Source of the DNA: Bifidobacterium crudilactis
Lineage (GTDB): Bacteria; Actinomycetota; Actinomycetes; Actinomycetales; Bifidobacteriaceae
NCBI RefSeq assembly: GCF_000738005.1
Contig: NZ_JHAL01000001.1
Coordinates: 307,108-371,107, forward strand
DNA: 64,000 bases
Direction of reading: 5' to 3'
The notes below the pieces were generated by a model, which saw only the letters and a list, made by a program, of their open reading frames with translations, searched no databases and was not told the DNA's origin. How positions within the stretch are numbered: position 1 is the stretch's first letter; each line of letters opens with the position of its first letter. Shown here one piece after another: positions 54,538-64,000 of the stretch. The position numbers were made by a program, and so were the translations under genes.

Positions 54538-55577
54538 CGAGTTCGGGCGATACGTTTCTTCCTCGGGTGGAGCTCACGGATGACACTCCGCTTCTCACGA
54601 ACAAGGCTGCGGCAGGCGGTGCCACGGCCACGGCGAACGCGAATATCGCACTGGTCAAATACTGGGGCAAGGCGGATGAAGACCTCATCATCCCTAGGAC
54701 TTCAAGTCTGTCGTTGACGCTGGAGGGTTTGGAGACCACAAGCTCCGTATGCTTCCGGGAAGACTCCACGCAGGACCGTCTGTTCATCGACGACGTCGAG
54801 CGTCATGGAAAGGCCCTGAACCGTGTGAGCGCGCTGCTTGATCTCGTTAGAGAGCAGGCGGGCGTCCAAGCGGGCGCCGTAGTCACGTCGCGCAATACCG
54901 TTCCATACGAAGCTGGTCTGGCCAGTTCGTCCTCGGCTTTCGCCGCGCTCGCCTTGGCCGCCTCGCATGCCGCTGGTCTGCGGCTGAATGACACGGAACT
55001 TTCCCGTCTGGCCCGGAGGGGGTCGGGATCGGCATCCCGCTCTGTTTTCGGTGGTCTGGCGGTTTGGCATGCCGGGCACGACGATGCGTCCTCATATGCC
55101 GAAGCGGTCGATTGCCCGCTGGACCTGGCCATCGTTGTCGTGCTGATTTCCGGAAAGCCGAAGAAGATATCCAGCAGGGAAGCCATGCGGCGGAGCGTCG
55201 AGACCTCGGATCTGTATGATGCGTGGGTTCGTGCGAATCCCCGCGACCTTGAACGCGCGTTGAAGGCGGTCAAGGCAGGGGATATCACAGCCCTGGGCGA
55301 GGTCGCTCAAGGGAATTTCCTGGGCATGCACGCCACGATGATGACCGCGAAGCCGCCGGTGATGTACTGGATGCCCGGCAGTGTCGAGGCGCTGCAGGCG
55401 GTGGACGAGTTGAGACAGGACGGGCTTCCCGCCTGGGCTACGATGGATGCCGGACCCAATGTGAAGGTGCTGACGACCGCGGCTGACGCTAGGCGCGTAG
55501 AGGATGAGTTGCGCCTCAGGCTTCCGCGATGTGCAATCCATACGCACCTCGCAGGCCCGGGGGTACGGTTGCTGTAG
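54534..55577 (+). CDS. mvaD: Mevalonate diphosphate decarboxylase
   Basis: This enzyme converts mevalonate diphosphate to isopentenyl diphosphate with ATP and has 347 residues. It shows ANANIALVKYWGKADEDLIIP, the GHMP loop YEAGLASSSSAFAALALA and RRGSGSASRSVFGG, and WATMDAGPNVKVL near the C-terminus. It starts in the stop of the mevalonate kinase gene, so the two are translationally coupled. Confidence 0.97.
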   Translation: MTSSGDTFLPRVELTDDTPLLTNKAAAGGATATANANIALVKYWGKADEDLIIPRTSSLSLTLEGLETTSSVCFREDSTQDRLFIDDVERHGKALNRVSALLDLVREQAGVQAGAVVTSRNTVPYEAGLASSSSAFAALALAASHAAGLRLNDTELSRLARRGSGSASRSVFGGLAVWHAGHDDASSYAEAVDCPLDLAIVVVLISGKPKKISSREAMRRSVETSDLYDAWVRANPRDLERALKAVKAGDITALGEVAQGNFLGMHATMMTAKPPVMYWMPGSVEALQAVDELRQDGLPAWATMDAGPNVKVLTTAADARRVEDELRLRLPRCAIHTHLAGPGVRLL

Positions 55578-55667
55578 GCCTTGAACGGTGAGCGACGAGC
55601 AGGAGTCTGAGTGCGAGTGCGTATTGCGCGCGCTCGGGATCGACGGAGATGCGACGAGGGAATGGGT

Positions 55668-57929
55668 ATGGAAAGCGCAGATGACGTGATCACGGCGAAA
55701 GCGCCGGGCAAATTGTATGTTGCCGGAGAGTATGCCGTTGTGGAAGCCGGCTATGCCTCGGTTCTGATCGGCGTCAATCGCTTCCTGACCGTTACGGCCA
55801 GACAGGCCGAGTCATCGGGATGCATCACTTCGACGAGGTTCCCGAACTCTCCGATAACGTGGAAGCGTGAGAACGGTTCTCCTGTCGTGATTGAGGGGAA
55901 TCCCGATTCGGCGGCTTTCATACTGAGCGCAGTTTCCTATGTCGAGCGGCTGGTTCTCGAAGAGGGCGGCACGCTCAGGTACTTCGACCTCGATGTGAGC
56001 AGCGGTTTGGATGATGCCTCCGGCAGGAAGTTCGGCCTGGGTTCTTCGGCTGCCGTGACGGTGGCCACGGTAAGAGCGGTATCGGGCTTGTACCATCTCG
56101 AGTTGGATGATTTGCGGGTGTACCAGCTGTCCTTCCTTGCGGCGCATGCCATACAGCCATCGGGTTCGGGCGGAGACATCGCCGCCGCGACCTTTACCGG
56201 TTGCATAGCCTACCGTTCCCCGGATCGACTTTGGCTGACGCGATTCCAGCGTGAGAAGGCTCGGCTTGCGCGGCCTTTGCGAGCCGTGCTGGACGAACAT
56301 TGGCCTGGCCTGGATATCGAAGCCCTGCCCTTGCCAAAGGATTCGACCTTCATGATCGGGTGGACGGGCGCTCCCGCGTCCACGCCGGAATTGGTCGGCA
56401 AAGTGCAATCCACGGTCAAGGGTGGCACCAGTCATGATTCCAAGGAGTACCGCCTGTTCCTTGACCGCAGCGATGCCTGCGTGGAAAACCTCAAACAATC
56501 CCTCCGACGCGGTGATATTCCGGCATCGCAGCAGGCCATCCGCGAGGCGCGTGCAACACTTGGCTACCTTTCCTCGATCAGTGGCACGATTATCGAAACT
56601 CATCGTCTGCGCAGTCTCGTGGACATCGCCGAACGGCACGGTGCAGCCGCGAAAAGTTCGGGTGCGGGCGGCGGCGATTGCGGTATCGCCATCTGCGGGC
56701 CGAATGCCGACCAGGAGGCGATTCGCAAGGGGTGGGAGCGTGAAGGCATTCAGGCACTGGACATGACTGTCTATGATTCCAGCACTGACGAAGCTTCCGG
56801 GAGCGGCGACGGGGCGAGTCCACGAAGAGAACCGCAACAAGACGATGATGAGAGCTCCCGGCCAAGCGCGGTTTCGCAGCGCAAGATCGACCACATCCGT
56901 CTTGCGGATGGTCAACAGCGCGAGGGACGTTCCAACGCTTTCGACGATGTCAGCTTCATCCATCACGCTTTCGCCGATATGGCTACTGCCGATGTGGATT
57001 CGGGCACTCGGGTGTGCGGGACCTCGTGGACTTCGCCCTTCTACATCAATGCGATGACCGGCGGTTCCGACAAAAGCGCCGAAATCAATACGGCTCTGGC
57101 TCGCGCGGCATCGCACACCGGCTTGGCAATCGCCTCGGGTTCGCAGCATGCGGCGTTGCGGGATGCGTCGTTGACCGGCAGCTTCACCACCATTCGAGAG
57201 CACACCTCCGGGGTGGTGTTCGCCAATGTCGGACCTACCGTCAGCCCGGAACAGGCAGCAGATGCGGTGACGATGCTTGAAGCCGACGCCTTGCAAATCC
57301 ATGTCAACGTGGCTCAGGAAATAGTCATGCCCGAAGGCGATCGGGACTTCACCTCATGGAAGGACCGGATAGCCGCCATCATCGCTGCGGTCGGGGTGCC
57401 GGTGATCGTGAAGGAAGTAGGCTTCGGCTTGAGTGCGAGAAGCATCGACGCCATTGAATCGCTTGGCGCGATGGCGGTCGATGTGAGCGGTCAGGGCGGC
57501 ACGGATTTCGTGAGTATCGAAAACAGCAGGCGGCAACGTTCCGAGTTCTCGTATCTTGAAGGATTCGGCCAATCGACGGTGCTGTGCCTGCTCGACGCGG
57601 GGCAGCGCTCGCATATCGCGCAAAGCCATATGGAGCTGCTGGCATCGGGTGGCGTGCGCAACCCCTACGATGTGTTGAAGTCATTGGCCTTAGGTGCCCG
57701 CGCAGCGGGGGTTTCCGGCCACTTCCTGCACACCTACCTGGAATCCGGATATCAGGCCTTGGTGGATGAAATCCAATCGTGGCAAGGGCAGATTCGTTCC
57801 CTGATGACTCTCGTCGGAGCGCATACGGTAGCCGATCTGCAGCGTTGTGACGTTCTGATAACCGGTGGCACCCGTGAGCAGGCCGAACTGCTGGGAGTGC
57901 GCTGCAGTGAATTCGCCCGACGCGGGTAG
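55668..57929 (+). CDS. Fused phosphomevalonate kinase / type 2 isopentenyl diphosphate isomerase
   Basis: This bifunctional isoprenoid enzyme has about 753 residues. Residues 5-370 are phosphomevalonate kinase (ITAKAPGKLYVAGEYAVVEAG; ATP loop KFGLGSSAAVTVAT; SSGAGGGDCGIAI). An acidic flexible linker spans about 371-402. Residues 403-753 are FMN-dependent IDI-2 (SQRKIDHIRL; INAMTGGSD; IASGSQHAAL; LQIHVNVAQEIVMPEG; VIVKEVGFGLS). No stop or frameshift occurs between them. The ATG at 55668 follows GAGGG; GTG at 55611 is an alternative. It completes the lower mevalonate pathway with the two upstream genes. Confidence 0.94.
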   Translation: MESADDVITAKAPGKLYVAGEYAVVEAGYASVLIGVNRFLTVTARQAESSGCITSTRFPNSPITWKRENGSPVVIEGNPDSAAFILSAVSYVERLVLEEGGTLRYFDLDVSSGLDDASGRKFGLGSSAAVTVATVRAVSGLYHLELDDLRVYQLSFLAAHAIQPSGSGGDIAAATFTGCIAYRSPDRLWLTRFQREKARLARPLRAVLDEHWPGLDIEALPLPKDSTFMIGWTGAPASTPELVGKVQSTVKGGTSHDSKEYRLFLDRSDACVENLKQSLRRGDIPASQQAIREARATLGYLSSISGTIIETHRLRSLVDIAERHGAAAKSSGAGGGDCGIAICGPNADQEAIRKGWEREGIQALDMTVYDSSTDEASGSGDGASPRREPQQDDDESSRPSAVSQRKIDHIRLADGQQREGRSNAFDDVSFIHHAFADMATADVDSGTRVCGTSWTSPFYINAMTGGSDKSAEINTALARAASHTGLAIASGSQHAALRDASLTGSFTTIREHTSGVVFANVGPTVSPEQAADAVTMLEADALQIHVNVAQEIVMPEGDRDFTSWKDRIAAIIAAVGVPVIVKEVGFGLSARSIDAIESLGAMAVDVSGQGGTDFVSIENSRRQRSEFSYLEGFGQSTVLCLLDAGQRSHIAQSHMELLASGGVRNPYDVLKSLALGARAAGVSGHFLHTYLESGYQALVDEIQSWQGQIRSLMTLVGAHTVADLQRCDVLITGGTREQAELLGVRCSEFARRG

Positions 57930-58150
57930 CCGGTGGCTGGACGAGTGCCGACCTGCCTCTGTCCCTGATGCTCATGTACTTGGCAGAGAGTACGCGTCGT
58001 TTCAGTTACGGTCTTGCTACGATGGTCTCAGGGAGCATGCATACGCCGCCATCTGAGTGCAGTGAAATGGGTGGAAGATGCCGAGCCGTGCATGATGGTC
58101 AGGCCTGTGCCCTCTGAAGGGGGTGGGTCGCAAACAAGAGAGAGAACACA

Positions 58151-59431
58151 ATGGGTGACACGAACAATCCTTATGGATCACTGCCTCCTGAAGACGCCAA
58201 CGAGCATTCAGAGGATGCCGAGGCGAACTCCTCGAAAGGTGAAGAGGGAAAGAAGTCGGTCTGGTCCGACGGCTTCGAGCAGCAGGCGCAACGTCCATGG
58301 CAGACATCCGAGAACCAGCAAAGCAGCTCTGATGATTCCGGACAGGCGAATACCTACCAGCAGCCGCAGAATTATGCGAACAACGGCGCACAACAGCCTG
58401 ACTCACAACAGTATGGTGCACAGCAGTACGGCACCGGACAGCCCGGTGCCTCTCAACCCGGTGCTTCTCAACCCGGTGCCCAGCAGCCATCCGGTCAATT
58501 CAACGGAGCCTACGGTGGCAACACCAATGCAGGCAATGCCTATGGCGCCGCTCCTCAGGGTTCGTTCCAACAATCTTCGTTCCAGCAGGGAACATACCAG
58601 CAGGGCGCATACCAGAACAACGGTAACCCCGGCCCGCAAGGGCCGAACGCTCCGATGACGCATCCATATGCCATTCCGGCAGGCCGTTCAGGAGCGCCGC
58701 TCAGTGCATTGGCTGTTTCCGGTCTGGTGGTGGGAATCGTCTCGCTGGTGCTTTGCTGGCTGCTGTCCCTCCTGAATGTTCTCGTATTCGTCGGTCTGGG
58801 TCTCTCGATTGCGGGTATCGTCGCCACCGGTCCGACGAAGGGCAAGCGTGGCAGAGGCATGGCCATCGCGGGTACCGTGGTCTCGGCGGTGGCTCTTGTG
58901 CTGAGCATCGTGTTCGGCACACTGTACGTGGGCGCCTTTTCCACCGGCTTTTCTGAAGCGCTGAAGTCGCATTCCACCGATGGAAGCTACAGCTACAGCT
59001 ACAGTTTCGGTTCCGACTCGGGGAAGACGGTGAACAGCGATGCAAAGATCGTGGGCTTCGATTCCGGGCAGACTGCGGTCCTCAATATAGGCGATACCTA
59101 TCTCGGTACTACCGATGACGGCGAAAACGTGGTTGCCGTCGTCTATAAGATCAAGAACACCGGCAATGCCAAAATCAGCTTCCTGGATGTGGTTATGGAC
59201 GTTGCCAAGCAGAACGGCAAGGAGCTGGAAGTCAATTACAGCGCCGACGACATTGCGGACGGTTCGATTGCCGATAAGGTCCAGGACTACGACGACATCG
59301 CACCCGGCCAGGAAGTGGAAGTGGTCAGGGCATACACCCTCACTGATACCACGAAGACGGTGTCGTTGACGGCAACGGGCTGGGGTTCCCATGATTCGGA
59401 GACCCTCGCCGCTGATGTCACATTGAAGTAG
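58151..59431 (+). CDS. Membrane protein with Q/G-rich N-terminus and DUF4190/DUF4352-like domains
   Basis: This 426-residue protein has a Gln/Asn/Gly/Ser-rich cytoplasmic region (1-175; repeated QPGASQPGASQPGA and SFQQSSFQQGTYQQGAYQ units) and two membrane segments with DUF4190-like spacing (LSALAVSGLVVGIVSLVLCW, GRGMAIAGTVVSAVALVLSI). An exported beta-rich domain follows, resembling DUF4352/DUF5067 (VVAVVYKIKNTGNAKISFLD, DIAPGQEVEVVRAYTL). Such domains are common in Gram-positive surface proteins of unknown role. AAGAGAGAG precedes the ATG. Confidence 0.85.
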   Translation: MGDTNNPYGSLPPEDANEHSEDAEANSSKGEEGKKSVWSDGFEQQAQRPWQTSENQQSSSDDSGQANTYQQPQNYANNGAQQPDSQQYGAQQYGTGQPGASQPGASQPGAQQPSGQFNGAYGGNTNAGNAYGAAPQGSFQQSSFQQGTYQQGAYQNNGNPGPQGPNAPMTHPYAIPAGRSGAPLSALAVSGLVVGIVSLVLCWLLSLLNVLVFVGLGLSIAGIVATGPTKGKRGRGMAIAGTVVSAVALVLSIVFGTLYVGAFSTGFSEALKSHSTDGSYSYSYSFGSDSGKTVNSDAKIVGFDSGQTAVLNIGDTYLGTTDDGENVVAVVYKIKNTGNAKISFLDVVMDVAKQNGKELEVNYSADDIADGSIADKVQDYDDIAPGQEVEVVRAYTLTDTTKTVSLTATGWGSHDSETLAADVTLK

Positions 59432-59474
59432 TTGCCTTGATGCCGTAGACACACGGTATCTATTACCGTATTGA

Positions 59475-59510
59475 GGTCCCCTGGGCGAGCATCGACTCGT
59501 TCGGGGGATC
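59475..59510 (+). terminator. Hairpin after DUF4190-type gene
   Basis: GGTCCCC...GCGAG pairs with CTCGT...GGGGGATC with a small internal loop, followed by TTGTCATAT. The rest of the 346-base gap holds CGCAACCGGTTTTGCG (59608-59623), a half-conserved LacI-like palindrome next to a TAAATT, and the leader of the next gene. Confidence 0.6.
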
Positions 59511-59777
59511 TTGTCATATCCGGGACAATGTCGTCACGGTCTCTGCCGGGTTGCCACGGAGCGGAACCCTGCGTGTGTGCGGTTCGTCGAAGTGGGCTGT
59601 GTCGGCGCGCAACCGGTTTTGCGATAAATTAGCCCTGCGTTCATGTGCTTTCCACTGACCGTTCTCGATGATGGCATAAACAAGACTGGGAATATTCGTC
59701 ATGCTCGCAACAAGGCCGCGCGGAATATGACGCGGGTCATTGCGAGATGCATAGGGGAAACACAGGGGAGAACAGGG

Positions 59778-62700
59778 ATGCACAAATCTCAATATCAATC
59801 GGGCATGCGTCCGAAACGAGGACGTACCCGCGCCGCGGTCGCGGCATTGGTGGCTTCGGTCATGATGATGGCTTCGGCCGTCGTCGTCCCGTCGTCATAC
59901 GCGGAAGATAACACGACAGCCCAAAGCACAACGGTCTCCGCCGCTCAGGGCTTGGTCATCAACGAGGCCTACACCAGTGGTGGCAGTGCAGGAGCTCGAT
60001 ACAGCAACAAATTCGTCGAACTCCTGAACACGAGCGATCATGCGATTGCCTTAAGCGGCATATCGTTGCAATACCGTCCATCAAGCAGCACGACAGCCGC
60101 GCCGACAAACGTTCCACTCAGCGGAGAGCTCGCATCGAAGGGGCACTACCTGATTTCCGGCGCTTCGAACGGCACTGTCGGACAGGCATTGCCAAACGCC
60201 GACATCACCGCCTCGAAGCTGAATCTCAAGGGTACCGACGGCACGTTGGCCCTTACGCAAAGCGGTACGTCGCTCGAAGGAGTGTCGGGCGACACCAGCC
60301 AGGTTTCTGGGGTCATCGACGCACTCGGGTACGGAAGCACCAACACCTACGAGAAGCGGGCGGCCAGCGGACCTGCAAACAATCAGGACGTCAAGTCGCT
60401 GACCCGCGCCAACGGTGTCGACACGAACGACAACGGTGCCGACTTTACGTTGAGTTCCGCCATCACTCCGGAAAACAGCAAGCGGCAGACCGCTGCCGAC
60501 GGCTCCGATACCCCTACGACACCGAGCGATGGTTCGAATGGCGACACTTCGACCGACCCCCAGGATATGAGCATCGAGGACATTCAGGGCACGTCATCGG
60601 AGACACCGGTCGCCAGCACCACCACCGTTCGAAGCAAGGGCGTGGTCACTGCGGCATACCCGGACGGAGGCTTCAACGGCTTCTACATCCAGACTCCGGC
60701 GACCGGCGGGGCAATTGACCTTGCGACGCATAAGGCATCTGACGCGGTGTTCGTCTATTCCGCGAGCGATGTCTCCAAGGTCAAGGTCGGGGATTACGTC
60801 CAGGTCACGGGAACCGTCACCGAATACTACGGTCTGACCGAAATCAACGCCGCCACCACCGTAGTGCTCGACGAAAAGGTGCAAAGCCCCCAGCCGGCCA
60901 AGGTGTCCTACCTGAAGACGGACGCCCAGCGCGAGACCCTCGAAGGCATGCTGATTGCGCCACAGGGCGACTACACGGTCACCGATGTCTACGACACCAA
61001 CATGTACGGCGAAGTCGGTCTTGCCGCTTCGGACACCCCACTGGTCAACCCTTCCGTGAAGGGCATCAAGGGAAGCTCCACGAATGCCGCCTACCAGGCC
61101 GAAGTCGACCGTGCGGCGCAGGAAAGCGTCCAACTCGACGACGGGTCAAGCCGCAACTACCTCGATACGAAGAACACCGCCAATGCGAACATTCCGGTGC
61201 CGTATCTCTCGCAGAGCAGCCCCGCACGCGTGGGCGAGTCCGTCACCTTCACCAAGCCCGTCGTGATGGATTGGCGCAACAGCGCATGGCGCTTCCAACC
61301 CACCTCGCCGCTCACCGGCGCCAACGCAGCAGACGTGCAGCCGGTCACCTTCAGCAACACCCGAACCGAATCTCCAAGCGATGTCGGCGGCAACATCAAG
61401 CTCGGCACCTTCAACGTGCTCAACTATTTCTCCACCACTGCGGAAGAGACGGGCTGCGCGACCAGCAACGCCTACAAGGACAAAGACGGCAACCCCATCA
61501 CCGCGAAGAACTGCGATGTGCGAGGCGCATGGAACACCGCGAACAAGCAGCGTCAGCTGGCGAAAATCGTCAAAGCCATCAATGCTCTGGGAGCCGACGT
61601 GGTCTCGCTCGAAGAGATCGAGAACTCAGCCAGATTCGGCAAGGACCGCGATGCCGCGCTCGCGACGCTCGTCGAGGCGCTCAACGATGCGGCGGGAAGC
61701 GGCACCTGGGATTATGTGCGTTCGCCCTCGAAGCTCCCCGGCAACGAGGATGTGATTCGCACTGCATTCATCTACAAGTCCGCCAAGGTGCAGACCGTCG
61801 GCGACTCGGAGATTCTGCTCGATTCCTCGGCTTTCGATGGCAAGGGACGCCAGCCTGACGCCCAGGTGTTCAAAGCCAAGGGCGCAGCCGACAAGGATGC
61901 CTTCCTGGTGGTGTCCAACCACTTCAAGTCCAAGGGTTCCACCGGCGCGACTGGCGACGATGTGGACCAGAAGAACGGCGCGGGAGCGTATAACGCCACG
62001 CGTACCGCGCAGGCCAAGGACCTCATCGCCTTCACCAACAAGGTCAGCAGCGAACGCGGTGTCGAGAAGGTGTTCCTGGTGGGAGATTTCAACTCCTATG
62101 AGGCCGAGGACCCTATTCAGGAGATACTCAACGCCGGATACACGAATATCAGTAACGACCTGGTCAGCGAGAAGAACGGCAAGTACAGCTACGCCTATGA
62201 CGGCGGTGTCGGCTCGCTCGACCATGTCTTCGCTAACGCCGCAGCGGTCAAGATGGTGACCGGAGCCGACATCTGGAACATCAATTCCGTGGAATCGGTG
62301 GCTCTGGAATATTCCAGATACAACTACAACATCACCAACCTATACAGCGACAACGTGTATCGCGCATCGGACCACGACCCCGTTGTGGTGGGTCTGAAGA
62401 CCTCCGACGATGCAGCATCCACGAAGACCACGGTGAATCTGCTGGGCATCAACGATTTCCACGGGCGCATCGATGCCAACACGGTCAAATTCGCCGGAAC
62501 CATCGAAGGTCTCAAAGCCCAATACCCGAACAACTCGCTGCTGATTTCGGCAGGCGACAACATCGGGGCCTCGCTGTTCGCCTCATCCGTGCAGAACGAT
62601 GAGCCGACCCTGCAGGTGCTCAAAACCCTGGGGCTCAAAGTCTCCTCAGTGGGCAATCATGAATTCGACAAGGGTCTGAGCGACCTGACGGATCGCGTCG

Positions 62701-64000
62701 AAAAATCGGCGAACTTCGACTATCTCGGCGCCAATGTGTACAAGAAAGGCACCAAGACGCCGGTGTTGAAGGAATACAGCATTCAGGAGGTCGACGGCGT
62801 CAAGGTCGGTGTCATCGGAGCGGTCACTCAGGAAACACCCACCCTGGTTTCGCCCGGGGGAGTGTCCACCATCGATTTCGGTGATCCGGTCGAAGCGGTC
62901 AACAGGGTCGCGGCGCAACTCAGCGACGGCGATGAGTCGAATGGCGAAGCGGATGTGATCGTCGCCGAATATCACGACGGTGCAGGTGCGGGCGAGCCCG
63001 ACGGCGCCACGCTCGAGCAGGAGATTGCGTCCAGCCCCGTATTCTCCAAAATCGTCAAGGACACCTCGTCAAAGGTATCGGCCATATTCACCGGTCACAC
63101 CCATAAGGAATACGCCTGGGAGCACAACGGTCGCCCGATCGTGCAGACCGGCGATTACGGCACGAACGTCGGCCAGATCGTCCTCGAATACGACAGTGCG
63201 ACGAAAGCAGCGACCGCGAAGCTCTACCGTAACGTGCCTCGCGTCACGACCGATGATGCCGAACTGGTCGCCCAGTATCCGGCCGTCGCCAAGGTCAAGA
63301 CCATCACCGACGAAGCGCTCGCCCATGCCAAGCAGAAGGGCGAGGAGAAGGTGGGGTCGGCTTCGACGGACATCACCACGGCCTTCGTCGACGGTAAGCG
63401 TGATGACCGCGCATCCGAATCCACACTGGGTAATCTGGTCGCCGATTCACTGCTCTCGTCGCTTGGCGACTCGGAGCGTGGCGGGGCCGAAATCGGGATC
63501 GTGAATCCCGGCGGCCTGCGCGACGAACTCTACAAGGGAGACATCACCTACGCCGAGGCGAACGCGGTGCTTCCCTTCCTGAACAATCTGTGGACGACGA
63601 CGCTGACCGGCGCCCAATTCAAGGAGGTGCTCGAAGAGCAGTGGCAGTTGGACGCCAAGGGCAATGTGCCTTCGCGACCATACCTGCAGCTCGGGGTTTC
63701 CAAGAACGTTTCGTACACCTATGACCCGGATGCGGCCCAAGGCAGCCACATCACGTCCATCACCGTCAACGGCAAGCCGATAGATATGAACGCCGAATAC
63801 CGCATAGGCTCCTTCAGCTTCCTGCTGCAGGGCGGCGACAACTTCCGCACGCTGGCCAAAGGCAAGGACACCAGGGATTCCGGTCTTGTGGACCGCGACG
63901 CCTGGATATCCTACATTTCGCAGAATTCGCCGCTTTCCGCAGATTACGCTCGGCGTTCGGTGGCGGTCAAAGGCCTGCCGAGCAGCGAAGTGAAGGCAGG
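59778..64000 (+). CDS. Secreted ExeM/NucH-type nuclease fused to 5'-nucleotidase (3' end outside window)
   Basis: The frame is open for 1407 codons to the window edge. A long signal peptide (to about 42, PSSYAED) precedes a lamin-tail-like domain (GLVINEAYTSGGSAGARYSN), an OB-like region, then an endonuclease/exonuclease/phosphatase domain (LGTFNVLNYFST, VVSLEEIENS, FLVGDFNSYEAEDP, SLDHVFAN, SDHDPVV). A metallophosphatase/5'-nucleotidase follows (LLGINDFHGRID, SVGNHEFDKG, FTGHTHKEY) with its C-terminal domain (NPGGLRDEL, FLLQGGDNFRTL). It would cut external DNA and strip phosphates to give nucleosides. CAGGGGAG precedes the ATG. The C-terminal anchor, if any, is not seen. Confidence 0.93.
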   Translation, partial: MHKSQYQSGMRPKRGRTRAAVAALVASVMMMASAVVVPSSYAEDNTTAQSTTVSAAQGLVINEAYTSGGSAGARYSNKFVELLNTSDHAIALSGISLQYRPSSSTTAAPTNVPLSGELASKGHYLISGASNGTVGQALPNADITASKLNLKGTDGTLALTQSGTSLEGVSGDTSQVSGVIDALGYGSTNTYEKRAASGPANNQDVKSLTRANGVDTNDNGADFTLSSAITPENSKRQTAADGSDTPTTPSDGSNGDTSTDPQDMSIEDIQGTSSETPVASTTTVRSKGVVTAAYPDGGFNGFYIQTPATGGAIDLATHKASDAVFVYSASDVSKVKVGDYVQVTGTVTEYYGLTEINAATTVVLDEKVQSPQPAKVSYLKTDAQRETLEGMLIAPQGDYTVTDVYDTNMYGEVGLAASDTPLVNPSVKGIKGSSTNAAYQAEVDRAAQESVQLDDGSSRNYLDTKNTANANIPVPYLSQSSPARVGESVTFTKPVVMDWRNSAWRFQPTSPLTGANAADVQPVTFSNTRTESPSDVGGNIKLGTFNVLNYFSTTAEETGCATSNAYKDKDGNPITAKNCDVRGAWNTANKQRQLAKIVKAINALGADVVSLEEIENSARFGKDRDAALATLVEALNDAAGSGTWDYVRSPSKLPGNEDVIRTAFIYKSAKVQTVGDSEILLDSSAFDGKGRQPDAQVFKAKGAADKDAFLVVSNHFKSKGSTGATGDDVDQKNGAGAYNATRTAQAKDLIAFTNKVSSERGVEKVFLVGDFNSYEAEDPIQEILNAGYTNISNDLVSEKNGKYSYAYDGGVGSLDHVFANAAAVKMVTGADIWNINSVESVALEYSRYNYNITNLYSDNVYRASDHDPVVVGLKTSDDAASTKTTVNLLGINDFHGRIDANTVKFAGTIEGLKAQYPNNSLLISAGDNIGASLFASSVQNDEPTLQVLKTLGLKVSSVGNHEFDKGLSDLTDRVEKSANFDYLGANVYKKGTKTPVLKEYSIQEVDGVKVGVIGAVTQETPTLVSPGGVSTIDFGDPVEAVNRVAAQLSDGDESNGEADVIVAEYHDGAGAGEPDGATLEQEIASSPVFSKIVKDTSSKVSAIFTGHTHKEYAWEHNGRPIVQTGDYGTNVGQIVLEYDSATKAATAKLYRNVPRVTTDDAELVAQYPAVAKVKTITDEALAHAKQKGEEKVGSASTDITTAFVDGKRDDRASESTLGNLVADSLLSSLGDSERGGAEIGIVNPGGLRDELYKGDITYAEANAVLPFLNNLWTTTLTGAQFKEVLEEQWQLDAKGNVPSRPYLQLGVSKNVSYTYDPDAAQGSHITSITVNGKPIDMNAEYRIGSFSFLLQGGDNFRTLAKGKDTRDSGLVDRDAWISYISQNSPLSADYARRSVAVKGLPSSEVKA

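Noticed and set aside
55812..57302. 496-codon open frame on the minus strand opposite the mevalonate fusion gene
   Set aside because: It is antisense to a motif-complete enzyme, and its composition is typical of mirrored actinobacterial codons.
1..64000. tRNA, rRNA, tmRNA, prophage or IS elements
   Set aside because: Looked for by reading the gaps between genes. No cloverleaf with a TTCGA arm, transposase or integrase motif was seen; a covariance-model scan would be more reliable.

Overview
The window is a contiguous piece of a moderately GC-rich actinobacterial chromosome, almost certainly Bifidobacterium or a close Bifidobacteriaceae relative. The grounds are a sucrose phosphorylase whose catalytic residues fall exactly at D192/E232/D290 (the numbering of the B. 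adolescentis enzyme), a LacI-sucP-MFS sucrose cluster, a mevalonate-pathway operon in a high-GC Gram-positive, and an iron locus of the FTR1/P19/DUF2318/ABC type known from bifidobacteria. The species cannot be named from sequence reading alone. No rRNA, tRNA, CRISPR array, IS transposase or phage gene was recognised.

Layout. 0-7 kb: the tail of purA, then a complete branched-chain amino acid ABC importer (livH-livM-livG-livF-livK) whose LivH carries an unusual exported N-terminal domain. 7-12 kb: LacI regulator, sucrose phosphorylase and MFS sucrose transporter, with an operator placed inside the sucP promoter spacer. 12-15 kb: an MHS-family transporter behind a candidate leader-peptide attenuator, then ilvC. 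15-23 kb: a secreted, probably wall-anchored GH32 fructan hydrolase (minus strand) with its own operator-in-spacer promoter, an amino acid permease, and a large two-gene ABC (FtsX/MacB-type) system.

23-33 kb: an extracytoplasmic iron and flavin locus: ApbE flavin transferase (divergent), FTR1 permease, P19-like lipoprotein, DUF2318 membrane protein, two FtsX permeases, ATPase and an FMN-binding lipoprotein carrying an ApbE target-like motif. 33-44 kb: cyclopropane fatty acid synthase, a DUF4186 protein, a divergent reductase/HxlR pair with paired operators, an aldo-keto reductase, an APC permease, a copper ATPase with a fused cupredoxin-like head and YHS tail facing csoR across a clear CsoR-type operator, and a beta-propeller lactonase-family protein. 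44-53 kb: an MHS transporter, a two-component system, small membrane proteins, and a YhgE/Pip protein followed by its probable TetR repressor. 53-58 kb: mevalonate kinase, mevalonate diphosphate decarboxylase and a fused phosphomevalonate kinase/type 2 IPP isomerase. 58-64 kb: a membrane protein with a Q/G-rich head and a giant secreted nuclease/5'-nucleotidase that runs off the end.

The intergenic DNA is rich in structured repeats. One family is a ~71-bp palindrome (six copies). A second is a ~114-125-bp element with inverted ends (three copies). A third is a set of hairpins whose loops stay constant while the paired arms change, found in two clusters flanking or inside the iron locus. Together with the attenuator near 12.2 kb and the flavin-linked iron locus, these are the most interesting parts of the window.
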